Positions 10,568 through 18,969 of a stretch of 63,954 nucleotides of DNA are shown piece after piece; position 1 is the stretch's first letter, and every line of letters begins with the position of its first letter. The DNA comes from Clostridium sp. CAG:678 (GTDB lineage Bacteria; Bacillota; Clostridia; Oscillospirales; Acutalibacteraceae). Under the pieces are notes generated by a model. It saw nothing but the letters and a program-made list of their open reading frames with translations. It ran no database searches and was not told the origin of the DNA. The stretch lies in the NCBI GenBank assembly GCA_000431535.1, contig HF991825.1:274191-338144 (forward strand). Reading direction: 5' to 3'. The position numbers and the translations under genes were made by a program.

Positions 10568-10640
10568 TACGGCGTTCTTTTGTATTCCGCGGCAGGCGAA
10601 TCCTTTCGCGCAAACCTACCTGAAGACGGTAATATATAAC

Positions 10641-10687
10641 AAAAGCGGCATACAGTCTGTAGTAGGACTGTACGCCGCTTTTGTTTT
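10641..10687. terminator. Bidirectional intrinsic terminator
   Basis: A 17-bp stem with one mismatch (10641-10657 with 10666-10682) encloses an 8-nt loop, with an A-tract at the left foot and a T-tract at the right. It lies between the convergent fucosidase and radical SAM genes and can stop transcription from both sides. Confidence 0.9.
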
Positions 10688-10688
10688 G

Positions 10689-11567
10689 CTATAATTTTGA
10701 AATTGCGTTTAATACTTTCTTTTTATCCGCGCTCCAAAGCGGGGCAATCAGGTCTTTTTTTGCGCCGTCGCCCGTCAGGCGGTGGATCACAATCTCTTTC
10801 GGTATGATCTTCACGCAGCTTTTTATAATATCCAAATATTCTTCAAAAGTCAGCGTTTTAAATTTGCCTGCCCGGTACTCCTTTTCGAGATCGGTATGTT
10901 TCAAAACGTGCAAAAGTTGTAATTTTATGCCGTTTATTCCGCTCTTGCAGGCGTAGTCCACACTTTGCAGCATATCGCTTTTGCTTTCGCCCGGCAGGCC
11001 AAGGATGATGTGGCACACCACTTCAAGCCCTGCTTCTTTCAGCCTGCAAACGGCATCGTCAAAGCAGGCAAGGTTATATCCGCGCCGTATATAATCGGCG
11101 CTTTTTTGGTGAATGGTTTGAAGCCCCAGTTCAACCGATACCGGTTTGATCGTGTTCAGTTGAGCAAGCAGATCAATCACGTCATCCGGCAGGCAGTCCG
11201 GCCGTGTCGCAACGGAAAGCATTACGATATCCGGATGTTCTATCGCCTCTGTAAATTTTTTTCGCAGCACTTCCACCGGAGCATATGTGTTGGTAAACGC
11301 CTGAAAATAGGCAATGTATTTTCCGCTTTTGATCTTGTTTTGAACGCGCAATTTGCCCTTTTCAATCTGCTGCGTTACCGAAAGCCGGGGGTCTTCTGCA
11401 AAATCTCCGCTGCCGCCGGCAGAGCAGAAGATGCAGCCGCGCGTGCCGCAGGTGCCGTCTCTGTTTGGGCAGGTGAAGCCGCCGTTGATACTGATCTTAT
11501 ATACCTTGCATCCGAATCGGTTGCGCAGGTATCTGTTAAAACTATAATATTCCATTTGCGATTTCAT
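10689..11567 (-). CDS. Radical SAM protein, YhcC/TIGR01212 family
   Basis: A 292-aa radical SAM enzyme of the YhcC-like family, whose reaction is not established. The iron-sulfur cysteines lie in CPNRDGTCGTRGCIFCSAGG near residues 33-52. Later blocks ATRPDCLPDDV, VELGLQTIH and HIILGLPGE match the SAM-binding TIM-barrel strands seen in this group. The gene overlaps the 3' end of the upstream inositol-monophosphatase-family gene, so the two form a minus-strand operon. A second in-frame ATG (11555) is an alternative start. Confidence 0.88.
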   Translation of the reverse strand: MKSQMEYYSFNRYLRNRFGCKVYKISINGGFTCPNRDGTCGTRGCIFCSAGGSGDFAEDPRLSVTQQIEKGKLRVQNKIKSGKYIAYFQAFTNTYAPVEVLRKKFTEAIEHPDIVMLSVATRPDCLPDDVIDLLAQLNTIKPVSVELGLQTIHQKSADYIRRGYNLACFDDAVCRLKEAGLEVVCHIILGLPGESKSDMLQSVDYACKSGINGIKLQLLHVLKHTDLEKEYRAGKFKTLTFEEYLDIIKSCVKIIPKEIVIHRLTGDGAKKDLIAPLWSADKKKVLNAISKL

Positions 11568-12312
11568 AAAATGCTTTCAGGTTTTTGCCGCCGGAGCATA
11601 CGTAAGACCGAATTTTTGTGAGGTCTATTTCGTCTCCCTCCACGGTTTTGCAAATGCCGCCCGCCTCGCGCAAAATAACGGTTGCGCCGGCAAGATCCCA
11701 CGGGCGCAGGATCAGTTCATAGTAAAGATCCGCCTTTCCTGCGGCAACATAGCATATGTCCAGCGCGGCGGAACCGCAGCGGCGCACCTCAAGGCAGTTG
11801 TAAAAGATCTGCTCGGTCAGTTTAAAGGTCTTTTCCGCCAGTTCGTGCTCATAAGGGCAGGTGCCGAAAAGCACAAGGCTCTCTTTAAGCGCGCAGTCAG
11901 AAACGTGGATCGGTTTGCCGTTCAGATAAGCGCCCTTGCCTTTTTCTGCGTAAAACAGATTGTCCAGATCCGGGTCCAAAACAACCCCGGCGATCAGTTC
12001 TTTGTCTTTCGCCAGCCCAACGGAAATGGCGCTGTGCTGAAAGCCTTTTACAAAATTTGTTGTGCCGTCTATCGGGTCAATAATAAAGCAGTAACCGTCT
12101 GTTAATTTCTTTTCGCCGCCGCCTTCTTCGCCCAAAAAAGAGCAGCCGGGCACCGCCTTTGCCAGTTCTGCAAACAAATATTCCTGTATTTTGCCGTCAT
12201 ATTGTGTTACAAGATCCACGTCGGATGATTTTTCTTTTATGCCAAGGTCGCCATGGGCGCTCTTGTATATCTTCTGCGCGCCGCGCACTGCCGCAATCAT
12301 TTCCTCAAGCAT
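11542..12312 (-). CDS. Inositol monophosphatase family protein
   Basis: A 256-aa Mg-dependent phosphatase of the IMPase/SuhB/CysQ superfamily. Metal ligands are visible in GEEGGG, DPIDGTTNF and PWDLAGATVI. The substrate (inositol phosphate, PAP or a sugar phosphate) cannot be decided from sequence. The frame stays open far upstream, but the ATG at 12312 follows an AAGGCGGG ribosome site and starts the family-typical N-terminus MLEEMI, so the longer reading was rejected. It is transcribed divergently from murT and overlaps the radical SAM gene by 26 nt. Confidence 0.9.
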   Translation of the reverse strand: MLEEMIAAVRGAQKIYKSAHGDLGIKEKSSDVDLVTQYDGKIQEYLFAELAKAVPGCSFLGEEGGGEKKLTDGYCFIIDPIDGTTNFVKGFQHSAISVGLAKDKELIAGVVLDPDLDNLFYAEKGKGAYLNGKPIHVSDCALKESLVLFGTCPYEHELAEKTFKLTEQIFYNCLEVRRCGSAALDICYVAAGKADLYYELILRPWDLAGATVILREAGGICKTVEGDEIDLTKIRSYVCSGGKNLKAFYEIANGIL

Positions 12313-12343
12313 CAAATTCCCGCCTTTCTGTTTCTTTACCACT

Positions 12344-12387
12344 ATTTTATCATAATAAATTTTATATGCAATATAATTTATTATGAT
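12344..12387. promoter_or_regulatory. Divergent promoter region with 13-bp inverted repeat
   Basis: A perfect 13-bp inverted repeat (12349-12361 and 12375-12387) lies between the IMPase-family gene and murT. On the minus strand TTGCAT (12371-12366) and TAAAAT (12349-12344), 16 bp apart, make a plausible promoter. On the plus strand TATAAT (12372-12377) ends only 5 nt before the murT ATG. The repeat could be an operator controlling both genes, or simply AT-rich promoter DNA. Confidence 0.5.
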
Positions 12388-13693
12388 GATCGCAATTCTT
12401 GTTGCCGCCGCAAAGTTATGCGAAAAAATACTGCGCTTTTTCGGCAGGGGCGCAACCACTTTTCCCGGAAAATTGGCGCTTTTTTTTAAAAAAGATATTT
12501 TGCGCGATCTTTCCCGCGGTGTAAAGATCATAGCCGTAACCGGCACAAACGGAAAGACAACAACGGCACGTATCATAGAATCCGGCCTGAAAAATGCCGG
12601 CGTGCCGTGCTTTTTAAACCGCTCCGGCGCTAATCTGATCACCGGCGTAACGGCTGCCTTTATCTCAAATTCAGATCTTTTCGGCCGGTGCAGATATGAA
12701 TACGCCGTTTTAGAATGTGATGAAAACGCCCTGAAAAAGATCAGCCGGTATCTTGACGCCGATATCCTTGTTGTAACCAATATTTTCCGCGATCAGCTGG
12801 ATAGATACGGTGAAGTTTCCTCAACCCTCTCCGCCATAAAAACGGGCGCTCTCAATATGAAAAGCGCAAAGCTCGTTTTAAATGCGGATGATCCGCTTTC
12901 TTTCAGCCTCAGCCGCCTTGAAAACCAATATGTTTCTTTCGGCATGAACAAATCGCTTTCCCTCGGCGGCAAAGGAGAAAGCGAGTTCTGTGTGTTCTGC
13001 GGCACGCCGTATGCCTATTCGTTTCGAACCTACAGCCAGCTCGGCGGTTTTTCCTGCCCCGGATGCGGCTATGCGCGTGAAGAACCGGAGTATTCGGCGG
13101 AGGAGATCACTGCCCAAACGCCGGACAGTTCGACGGTTTTCGCCAATCTTCGCGGAAAATCGGCACTGCTTTCCGTAAACCTCGGCGGAATTTACAATAT
13201 TTACAATGCGCTTGCCGCAGCGGCAGCGCTTTGCGAATGCGGCGTTGCGCTGGATACGGTGGAAAACACCCTTTCTTCCTTTGGCGGCGCGTTCGGCAGA
13301 ATGGAAACGTTCGGCAACGTGCGCATGCTGCTCGTAAAAAATCCCGCGGGTTTCACCCAAACGGTGAATTACCTGAAACCGCTCAAAATACATAATCTTA
13401 TCTTTGTGCTGAATGATAATGATGCGGACGGCAAAGACGTTTCCTGGATCTGGGATGCGGAGATCCGTATTGGTGAGAATGTGGAAAATGTCTACGCTTT
13501 CGGCATACGCTCCGGCGATATGGCGCTGCGGCTCAAATATGCGGATATAGACGCGCAGATTATAAAAAATTACGATGAATTCAAAACCATAACTGATGAG
13601 CCGGACACCGTGATCATACCCACTTATACGGCAATGATGGCACTGCGTCCGTATTTTGCGAAAAAATCAGGCAAAAAGGAGTTTTGGCAGTGA
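12383..13693 (+). CDS. murT: Lipid II isoglutaminyl synthase, ligase subunit MurT
   Basis: MurT is the Mur-ligase-like subunit that, with GatD, amidates D-glutamate of lipid II to D-isoglutamine in Gram-positive peptidoglycan. The 436-aa protein has a hydrophobic start, the ATP loop VTGTNGKTTTARI, and a zinc ribbon (CVFCGTPY then CPGCGYA near residues 208-230) inserted in the central domain. The C-terminal DUF1727 region contains FVLNDNDADGKDVSWIWD. No Shine-Dalgarno sequence is visible, and a TATAAT box sits 5 nt upstream of ATG, so the transcript may be leaderless. Its stop overlaps gatD (GTGA). Confidence 0.95.
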   Translation: MMIAILVAAAKLCEKILRFFGRGATTFPGKLALFFKKDILRDLSRGVKIIAVTGTNGKTTTARIIESGLKNAGVPCFLNRSGANLITGVTAAFISNSDLFGRCRYEYAVLECDENALKKISRYLDADILVVTNIFRDQLDRYGEVSSTLSAIKTGALNMKSAKLVLNADDPLSFSLSRLENQYVSFGMNKSLSLGGKGESEFCVFCGTPYAYSFRTYSQLGGFSCPGCGYAREEPEYSAEEITAQTPDSSTVFANLRGKSALLSVNLGGIYNIYNALAAAAALCECGVALDTVENTLSSFGGAFGRMETFGNVRMLLVKNPAGFTQTVNYLKPLKIHNLIFVLNDNDADGKDVSWIWDAEIRIGENVENVYAFGIRSGDMALRLKYADIDAQIIKNYDEFKTITDEPDTVIIPTYTAMMALRPYFAKKSGKKEFWQ

Positions 13694-14409
13694 AACTGAA
13701 AGTGGCACATCTCTATCCCGATCTGTTGAATCTGTACGGCGATTCCGGCAATATTCTGTGCATAAAAAAGCGGTGCGAGTGGAGAGAAATCGCTTGTTCC
13801 GTAACGCCGCTCATCGCCGGGCGCGATTTTGATTTTTCAGATTATGATCTCATTTTTATCGGCGGCGGGCAGGATCGGGAACAGAAACTGGTATTGCGTG
13901 ATCTGACAGTCAAAAAGAGGGATTCACTGCATCATGCGGTTGAAAACGGTACAGTCCTGCTCGCCATCTGCGGCGGCTATCAGCTGCTTGGCAGATTTTA
14001 TGAAACTGCTGTCGGCGAACATTTGGAGTTTACAGGTATTCTTGATTTTTATACCTGCGCCGGGGAAAAACGCCTGATCGGAAATTACGAGTTTAAAACA
14101 GCGGAAAAGATCCGGGTGATCGGCTTTGAGAATCATTCCGGGCGCACCTTTCTGGGCGACGGTATTGCCCCGCTCGGAAAAGTCCTGAAAGGGCACGGCA
14201 ACAACGGCGCGGATAAAACGGAGGGCGCGCGGTATAAAAATACATTTTGCACCTACTGCCACGGGCCGCTCCTGCCGAAGAATCCGGATCTTGCCGATCT
14301 GCTGATCCGAACCGCGCTTTCCGCAAAGTATGATCCTGTTGCGCTTGCTGCGCTTGACGTTTCTGCGGAGATCCTTGCCCGCCGCCAGATTCGGGATCTG
14401 TATATCTAA
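13690..14409 (+). CDS. gatD: Lipid II isoglutaminyl synthase, glutaminase subunit GatD
   Basis: GatD is a class I glutamine amidotransferase that supplies ammonia to MurT. The 239-aa protein contains HLYPDLLNLYGDSGN, the nucleophile elbow LLAICGGYQLLG and CHGPLLPKNP with the catalytic His. A TTG at 13684 is also in frame, but the GTG at 13690 lies 8 nt after AAGGAG and overlaps the murT TGA (GTGA), so it is the better start. Confidence 0.95.
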   Translation: MKLKVAHLYPDLLNLYGDSGNILCIKKRCEWREIACSVTPLIAGRDFDFSDYDLIFIGGGQDREQKLVLRDLTVKKRDSLHHAVENGTVLLAICGGYQLLGRFYETAVGEHLEFTGILDFYTCAGEKRLIGNYEFKTAEKIRVIGFENHSGRTFLGDGIAPLGKVLKGHGNNGADKTEGARYKNTFCTYCHGPLLPKNPDLADLLIRTALSAKYDPVALAALDVSAEILARRQIRDLYI

Positions 14410-14431
14410 ATAAAATAAATAAAAATTTTTC

Positions 14432-14460
14432 TTGATTTTGGCTTGCGCTTATGGTAATAT
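14432..14460 (+). promoter_or_regulatory. Sigma-70-type promoter for rpsB-tsf
   Basis: TTGATT (14432-14437) and TAATAT (14455-14460) are separated by exactly 17 bp, close to the vegetative consensus. They lie about 120 nt before the rpsB ribosome site. Confidence 0.8.
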
Positions 14461-14577
14461 ATTTCAGCACGGATATAGCCTGTGCAATCCACACGCAGTG
14501 TCTGCACCCCTTGGTGATCTTTCGGGGCGCTTTGCCATAGGCACGGCGGAGGAATAACCTAAAGGAGGAATTTTAGA
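14461..14577 (+). ncRNA. Structured 5' leader of rpsB
   Basis: About 110 nt of untranslated leader separates the promoter from rpsB. It contains a small hairpin (GCAC with GTGC around 14467-14485) and a stronger one in which GCACCCC pairs with GGGGCGC (about 14506-14532). Ribosomal protein operons are often autoregulated through such leaders, and an S2-binding leader is plausible here, but the match to a known leader family was not tested. A perfect AAAGGAGG ribosome site ends it. Confidence 0.4.
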
Positions 14578-15351
14578 ATGGCAAACGTAGTTTCTATGAA
14601 ACAGCTTTTGGAGGCCGGTGTTCATTTCGGTCACCAGACAAGAAGATGGAACCCCAAAATGGCTCCGTATATCTTCACAGAGCGCAACGGCATCTACATC
14701 ATCGATCTTCAGAAAACAGTTAAGAAACTGGACGAGGCTTATATGTTCGTTCGCGATCTTGCTGCTGAAGGCGGCTCTATCATTTTTGTAGGCACCAAAA
14801 AGCAGGCGCAGGAATCTATCAAGGAAGAGGCAGAGCGCTGCTCCATGCCGTATGTAAACGCACGCTGGCTCGGCGGTATGCTCACCAACTTCAAAACCAT
14901 CCGCGGCCGTGTTGCCCGCCTTGCGCAGCTCAAGAAAATGAGAGAGGACGGCACTTTTGATCTTCTTACCAAGAAAGAGGCTGCCGGTCTTGAACTTCAG
15001 ATCGAAAAACTTGAAAAGTATCTCGGCGGTATCACCGAAATGAAGAAAGTTCCGGATGCTATGTTTATCGTAGATCCCCGCAAGGAAAGAATTGCGGTAT
15101 CCGAGGCTATGAAACTCGGTCTTCCGATCGTAGCGATTGTAGATACAAACTGTGACCCGGATGAGATCGATTATGTTATCCCCGGAAATGATGACGCGAT
15201 CCGCGCCGTAAAACTGATTGCCGGCGCTATGGCATCTGCCGTTATCGAGGGCAGAGACGGCAGCGATGTTGCAGAGGACGGCGCTGAGGCGGAAACTCCG
15301 AAAGAGGAGGCTCCGGCAGAAGCCGCTGCAGAAGAAACCGCCGCTGAATAA
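14578..15351 (+). CDS. rpsB: 30S ribosomal protein uS2
   Basis: S2 joins late in 30S assembly and is needed for S1 or initiation-complex function. The 257-aa protein has the family signatures [33 protein letters not shown] and [20 protein letters not shown]. It ends in an acidic Glu/Ala-rich tail. It is followed by tsf, the nearly universal rpsB-tsf pair, 39 nt downstream. Confidence 0.98.
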   Translation: MANVVSMKQLLEAGVHFGHQTRRWNPKMAPYIFTERNGIYIIDLQKTVKKLDEAYMFVRDLAAEGGSIIFVGTKKQAQESIKEEAERCSMPYVNARWLGGMLTNFKTIRGRVARLAQLKKMREDGTFDLLTKKEAAGLELQIEKLEKYLGGITEMKKVPDAMFIVDPRKERIAVSEAMKLGLPIVAIVDTNCDPDEIDYVIPGNDDAIRAVKLIAGAMASAVIEGRDGSDVAEDGAEAETPKEEAPAEAAAEETAAE

Positions 15352-15390
15352 TCGTATTTTATCGGATTTTACTATTTTGGAGGAATCGTA

Positions 15391-16329
15391 ATGAATTTTA
15401 CAGCTCAGGATGTTAAGGCTCTTCGTGAAAAAACAGGCGTCGGCATGATGGAGTGTAAAAAGGCTCTTACAGAGGCTGACGGCGATATGGATAAGGCAAT
15501 CGACTATCTCCGTGAGAGAGGTCTTGCCGCTGCCCAGAAAAAGGCTGCAAGAATCGCTGCGGAGGGTATTGTTCTCTCTTATGCGGACGACGCTGCTAAA
15601 AAGGGCGTTGTAATTGAAGTAAACTCTGAAACCGATTTCGTTGCCAAAAACGATAAGTTTGTTCAGTTTGTTACAGACTGCGCAAAAACGATCATTGCAA
15701 CCGGTGTAAAAACGGTTGAGGAACTCACCGCTGCCGAATATATGGGCACGGGCAGAACCGTTTCCGAAACGCTCAATGATCTTATCCTTGCCATTGGCGA
15801 GAACATGAAAATCCGCCGCTTTGAGGTTATGGAGGGCTTGCTTGCAACTTATGTGCATGCAGGCGGCTCTGTAGGCGTTATGGTAGGCTTTGATGCGGCT
15901 GACGAATCTAAGGCGGCAACAGCCGAATTCAAGGATATGGGCAAAAATGTTGCGATGCAGATTGCTGCAATGAACCCGCCGTATCTGGATGAGGCATCCG
16001 TACCCGCTGATGTGATCGCGCATGAAAAGAGCATTCTGGCTTCTCAGATGAAAGAAGATCCTAAAATGGCTTCTAAGCCGGAGGCAGTTCTTGAAAAGAT
16101 CGCTGCCGGAAAAATGGGCAAGTATTATAAAGAAAACTGCCTTGTGGATCAGGAATTTGTTCGCGGTGATCTTTATGACGGCAATGTTAAAGGCTATGTG
16201 GATTCCGTTGCCAAAGCACTCGGCACAGAGATCAAGATCAACGGTTTTATTCGCATGACCAGAGGCGAAGGCCTTGAAAAGCGCCAGGAAAACTTTGCAG
16301 AGGAAATCGCAAAGCAGATCCGTCAGTAA
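15391..16329 (+). CDS. tsf: Translation elongation factor Ts
   Basis: EF-Ts is the nucleotide exchange factor that regenerates EF-Tu-GTP. The N-terminal UBA-like domain contains VKALREKTGVGMMECKKAL, and the TDF motif is in EVNSETDFVAKND. The 312-aa length is normal and the gene is intact, so the prophage next to it did not disrupt it. A TTTGGAGGAA ribosome site precedes the ATG. It is the last chromosomal gene before the phage. Confidence 0.98.
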   Translation: MNFTAQDVKALREKTGVGMMECKKALTEADGDMDKAIDYLRERGLAAAQKKAARIAAEGIVLSYADDAAKKGVVIEVNSETDFVAKNDKFVQFVTDCAKTIIATGVKTVEELTAAEYMGTGRTVSETLNDLILAIGENMKIRRFEVMEGLLATYVHAGGSVGVMVGFDAADESKAATAEFKDMGKNVAMQIAAMNPPYLDEASVPADVIAHEKSILASQMKEDPKMASKPEAVLEKIAAGKMGKYYKENCLVDQEFVRGDLYDGNVKGYVDSVAKALGTEIKINGFIRMTRGEGLEKRQENFAEEIAKQIRQ

Positions 16330-16408
16330 TTACAAAATAAGAATATATGATGTAGTCTCAAATTTGTGTCTATATCTCAGATTTTGAATATAGATGATTT
16401 TTGCAGAA

Positions 16409-16605
16409 TTGCGTAAAGTATCATAAAATATCACACATTATCGGTATGTTTTGCGTAATTTTTGCGTATAGATTTGCGTAGTACGATTTTATTTTATCTT
16501 CGGCTAAGTTTACGCAAATTATCCAACAATATAGATTTACACATATATACTATTCGGGGTGGCATATGCCACCCCGAATTTTTATTTACCCCTGTATTTA
16601 CGCAA
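16409..16605. repeat. Cluster of six TTGCGTA motifs at the prophage left end
   Basis: TTGCGTA occurs at 16409, 16451, 16462 and 16474 on the plus strand and in reverse at 16511-16517 and 16599-16605, all within the roughly 340-bp non-coding stretch (16330-16669) between tsf and the first phage gene. The rest of the stretch is AT-rich, with two hairpins. Short repeated motifs at a phage-chromosome border are typical of recombinase or excisionase arm sites, so this is the likely left attachment region (inference). The exact att core is not visible because the right border is not identified. Confidence 0.5.
16552..16586 (+). terminator. 28-nt perfect palindrome with T-tract
   Basis: ATTCGGGGTGGCAT (16552-16565) is followed directly by its reverse complement to 16579 and then TTTTATTT. 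This makes a strong plus-strand terminator that could end rpsB-tsf transcription. Whether it belongs to the host or to the phage end is unclear. Confidence 0.75.
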
Positions 16606-16636
16606 AAAAAAGGACGCTCATTTGACTGAGCGTCCT
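16603..16636 (-). terminator. Terminator of the phage late operon
   Basis: AGGACGCTCA (16611-16620) pairs with TGAGCGTCCT (16627-16636) around a 6-nt loop. On the minus strand the stem is followed by a run of eight T. It lies just past the last minus-strand phage gene and marks the end of the late transcript. Confidence 0.93.
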
Positions 16637-16669
16637 AAAATTTTGTTTGCTATTAATAAAACCTTTCTT

Positions 16670-16897
16670 TTATTCACATTTCTGTTGCGAGTTCATTAAT
16701 TTTTGTTTCGCTTCTTCATATGTCCTAATATCAGTTTCCAACTGTTTTTGAGATAATATCTTTATATCATTATATAAATCTTTTAATATTGGTTCAATGA
16801 TAAATGGTGGAAGAGAAGATGCGTTAATTAGTTCCGTTAACTGACTAATGAATTCTGCTCTTAATACAGATAAAGGCTTCCTTATTTCTGTTCCCAT
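16670..16897 (-). CDS. Small phage protein of unknown function
   Basis: A 75-residue, mostly helical, charged protein. The frame is open from 16933, but the ATG at 16897 follows an AAAGGAGATAAA ribosome site and is preferred. No recognised domain, membrane segment or signal peptide. It is the last gene of the minus-strand late operon, after the adsorption genes. Confidence 0.6.
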   Translation of the reverse strand: MGTEIRKPLSVLRAEFISQLTELINASSLPPFIIEPILKDLYNDIKILSQKQLETDIRTYEEAKQKLMNSQQKCE

Positions 16898-16914
16898 TTT
16901 ATCTCCTTTTACTC

Positions 16915-17340
16915 TTACTCTTGTATCTGCCATGCAGTTGCGTATTCGTCAGGGGAGTACGATGTATCAGACAAGCATAAATAAAGTTTTTCATTATAAA
17001 TCATATACTCACCTGTGTGGTACATATCATGCGCTCCTGTGGGCACTGATCAAGGCATAGCAGTGTCCTTAGTTTTACCATGTAATGGTCTATTAAAAGT
17101 GTTCCAAGCAGGATTTTCTGGATTAATATCTGGATATGTGCTGTTATCATATGCTTGAAAACATTCCCAAACTTGGTTTTTGGCTGTATATATTTCTCCG
17201 ACAGCATGATTACCTTCAGTCCATTCATCATATAGTCCAGAAACCTTGATTTTATCATCATCAGTTTTTACCATTGTAGACAAAGACATTTTAGCTAAAG
17301 TGAGTACAGAAGAAAAGGCCTTTAATTCTTTTTCTGTCAT
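16915..17340 (-). pseudogene. Carbohydrate-binding-module tail protein interrupted by TGA
   Basis: The frame encodes 96 residues (to 17050) and then a TGA at 17052-17050. It continues open in the same frame for about 44 residues to TAA at 16915. The two parts form repeated modules of the CBM5/12-like type: EIYTAKNQVWECFQAYDN before the stop and GAHDMYHTGEYMIYNEK after it. Such proteins decorate phage tail tips and bind cell-surface sugars. TGG to TGA is a single change at a plausible Trp position. Other genes here use TGA as a normal stop, so this is most likely a truncation rather than recoding. Confidence 0.65.
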
Positions 17341-17654
17341 ATATCAAGCCCCTCCTGAATAGCAGAAGTTATACCACTGACTTCATTTTCAAGTTTTGAT
17401 AATCTTTTTGATGTATCATCCTGTTGTTGCTCATCTTCTGGAATATCCACAACCGAATAGGAGCAAGTAATAGTGTCGTCGTCCTCTGAATATTGTGCAA
17501 CCAACTTTTGTGTCATAGGATCGTAAGTCGGTTTTCCTTGTTCAATATAATCTTTATATCCAAGATATTCTTTTAAAAGTGATTCCGGCGGATTGGATAT
17601 CACCACTTTATTCTGGGGGTATTTCAATACACCGTCAATTAATTTTGCAACCAT
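17337..17654 (-). CDS. Small tail-associated phage protein (unknown)
   Basis: A 105-aa acidic protein whose C-terminus (SKRLSKLENEVSGITSAIQ) looks like a short coiled coil. An AAGGAGG ribosome site lies just upstream. It overlaps the next gene by 4 nt (ATGA) and sits among tail-fibre and carbohydrate-binding genes. Proteins of this size and place are often linked to tail fibres, but the specific function is not recognised. Confidence 0.6.
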   Translation of the reverse strand: MVAKLIDGVLKYPQNKVVISNPPESLLKEYLGYKDYIEQGKPTYDPMTQKLVAQYSEDDDTITCSYSVVDIPEDEQQQDDTSKRLSKLENEVSGITSAIQEGLDI

Positions 17655-17666
17655 TTAAGAACCTCC

Positions 17667-18388
17667 TTAAAATTTATATCGCCTTTTATCTTGCTTAAAA
17701 TTTTTAACTATTTCTTCTTGTTTCAGCGTTCTATTATAGTATCGCAAACTATACCATTTAGATGCGCCATCATCAGGAGTTGAAAGATACGCACCAAGAG
17801 AAAAACCATAGGAATCAGCGTTAGAGACTCTTGATTCAGTCGCAACTTTTTCGCTGTTCACATAATATTCAATAGCATTTAAACTTGAATTATAACTTAC
17901 GGAAATAGATACAGGTAAGTTTACATCAGTGTTATAAGATGGATATCCACTTGTGTTTGGAAATCTAACCTTAAAAAATCTCATTCCCAGTCCTTCACCA
18001 TTTCCATGGTTCGGCGAAGTAGTCCAGAATTGTGCGTCAAATGAAGGAGAATGAAGGCATCCAAAAACTTCATTCGTTTTGCCTGACGCAAACCTCTCAA
18101 TACTAAACAAAAATTCAGCTGTGAAATCTTTTTGATAATTAACAGCAATAAGCGGCGAATCAATTGCAACATAAGAAATCCCCGATTGTTTATCTACTAT
18201 AAATCCGTTTTCATCGTAAATTACATTTCCAATATAAGCACCATCAATATTATTCCCGCTTAAATCTTCCCAAGCGGTGGGGTGGTACTATGACCTGATC
18301 TGGTGTTTTTAATACCGTCCATCCATAGAAGCAATCCATCTTGAACAGGAATATATGCACTACTTAAAAGAGTCCTTCTTCGGTTCAT
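17667..18388 (-). pseudogene. Frameshifted LamG/lectin-like tail protein
   Basis: From the ATG at 18388 (AGGAGAC ribosome site) the frame reads MNRRRTLLSSAYIPVQDGLL and stops at 18260. A second frame that begins TAWEDLSGNNIDGAYIGN carries on without break to 17667. The shift falls at a four-base C run (18279-18282). The combined protein resembles concanavalin-like LamG domains of phage tail proteins, ending SLRYYNRTLKQEEIVKNF. Its N-terminus (MNRRRxLL) matches that of the adjacent upstream gene, suggesting a shared docking peptide. It is either a real frameshift mutation or a sequencing error. Confidence 0.7.
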
Positions 18389-18399
18389 TTAAAGTCTCC

Positions 18400-18969
18400 T
18401 TATTGAACGGCTCCGCCAGATAACGTCCAACCTTTGGCGGAAACGGCATCCGATTGAATTTGAGTAATGTTCTGATTTGTGTTTAATTTGAGGGTATGGC
18501 TTTCTCCGTCCGCTAAACCACCGATTATGCTTTCAATACTTTCAGAAGTTAAAACGGATGTTGAAGAAATATCAAAATCCGTATGTATAGATCCCGGTTT
18601 AACCGAAATGTTTTTCAAAGCCGAGCAATATATAAACGGTCTGTCAAGTTGTGTGCAATTACTGAAATCAAGTTCACCATTTATAGTTTCTATCCCCGAA
18701 CGACGACATAACCACAAACTGAAGTCTTTAATTTTTGATGTGCCACCGATTATGTTTAATGTTACTGGTGTTTGTATATATGAATTTGTAGTATAAAATA
18801 ATTTATTGAAACTATAAAATCCAAGTAAAGAAGTTGTATCAATTGTGAACTCTTCTGGAACAGATACATCTGTAAACATATTCTCACAACTTTGAGCATA
18901 AGCGTTGATTTTCAAATAATTGTCCGGGATGGCAGTTATAGAGTGTAACAAACTTCTTCTCCTGTTCAT
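18400..18969 (-). CDS. Leucine-rich-repeat (BspA-like) tail protein
   Basis: A 189-aa protein whose central part has BspA-type leucine-rich repeat units (INGELDFSNCTQLDRPF, CSALKNISVKPGS). It ends in the GWTLSGGAV motif common at the end of tail surface proteins. It starts MNRRRSLLHS, like the next gene downstream. It probably sits on the tail tip or fibre and takes part in adsorption (inference). Start and stop overlap at the boundary with the BppU-like gene. Confidence 0.65.
   Translation of the reverse strand: MNRRRSLLHSITAIPDNYLKINAYAQSCENMFTDVSVPEEFTIDTTSLLGFYSFNKLFYTTNSYIQTPVTLNIIGGTSKIKDFSLWLCRRSGIETINGELDFSNCTQLDRPFIYCSALKNISVKPGSIHTDFDISSTSVLTSESIESIIGGLADGESHTLKLNTNQNITQIQSDAVSAKGWTLSGGAVQ

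Noticed and set aside
12313-12780. A long N-terminal extension of the IMPase-family gene reading back to 12780.
   Set aside because: It runs antisense across the start of murT, has no homology-like features, and an ATG with a ribosome site at 12312 gives the normal family N-terminus.
16915-17340. Genome-wide TGA recoding to Trp in this phage.
   Set aside because: Many phage genes end in TGA with downstream starts overlapping them (for example ATGA at 57004), so TGA works as a stop.
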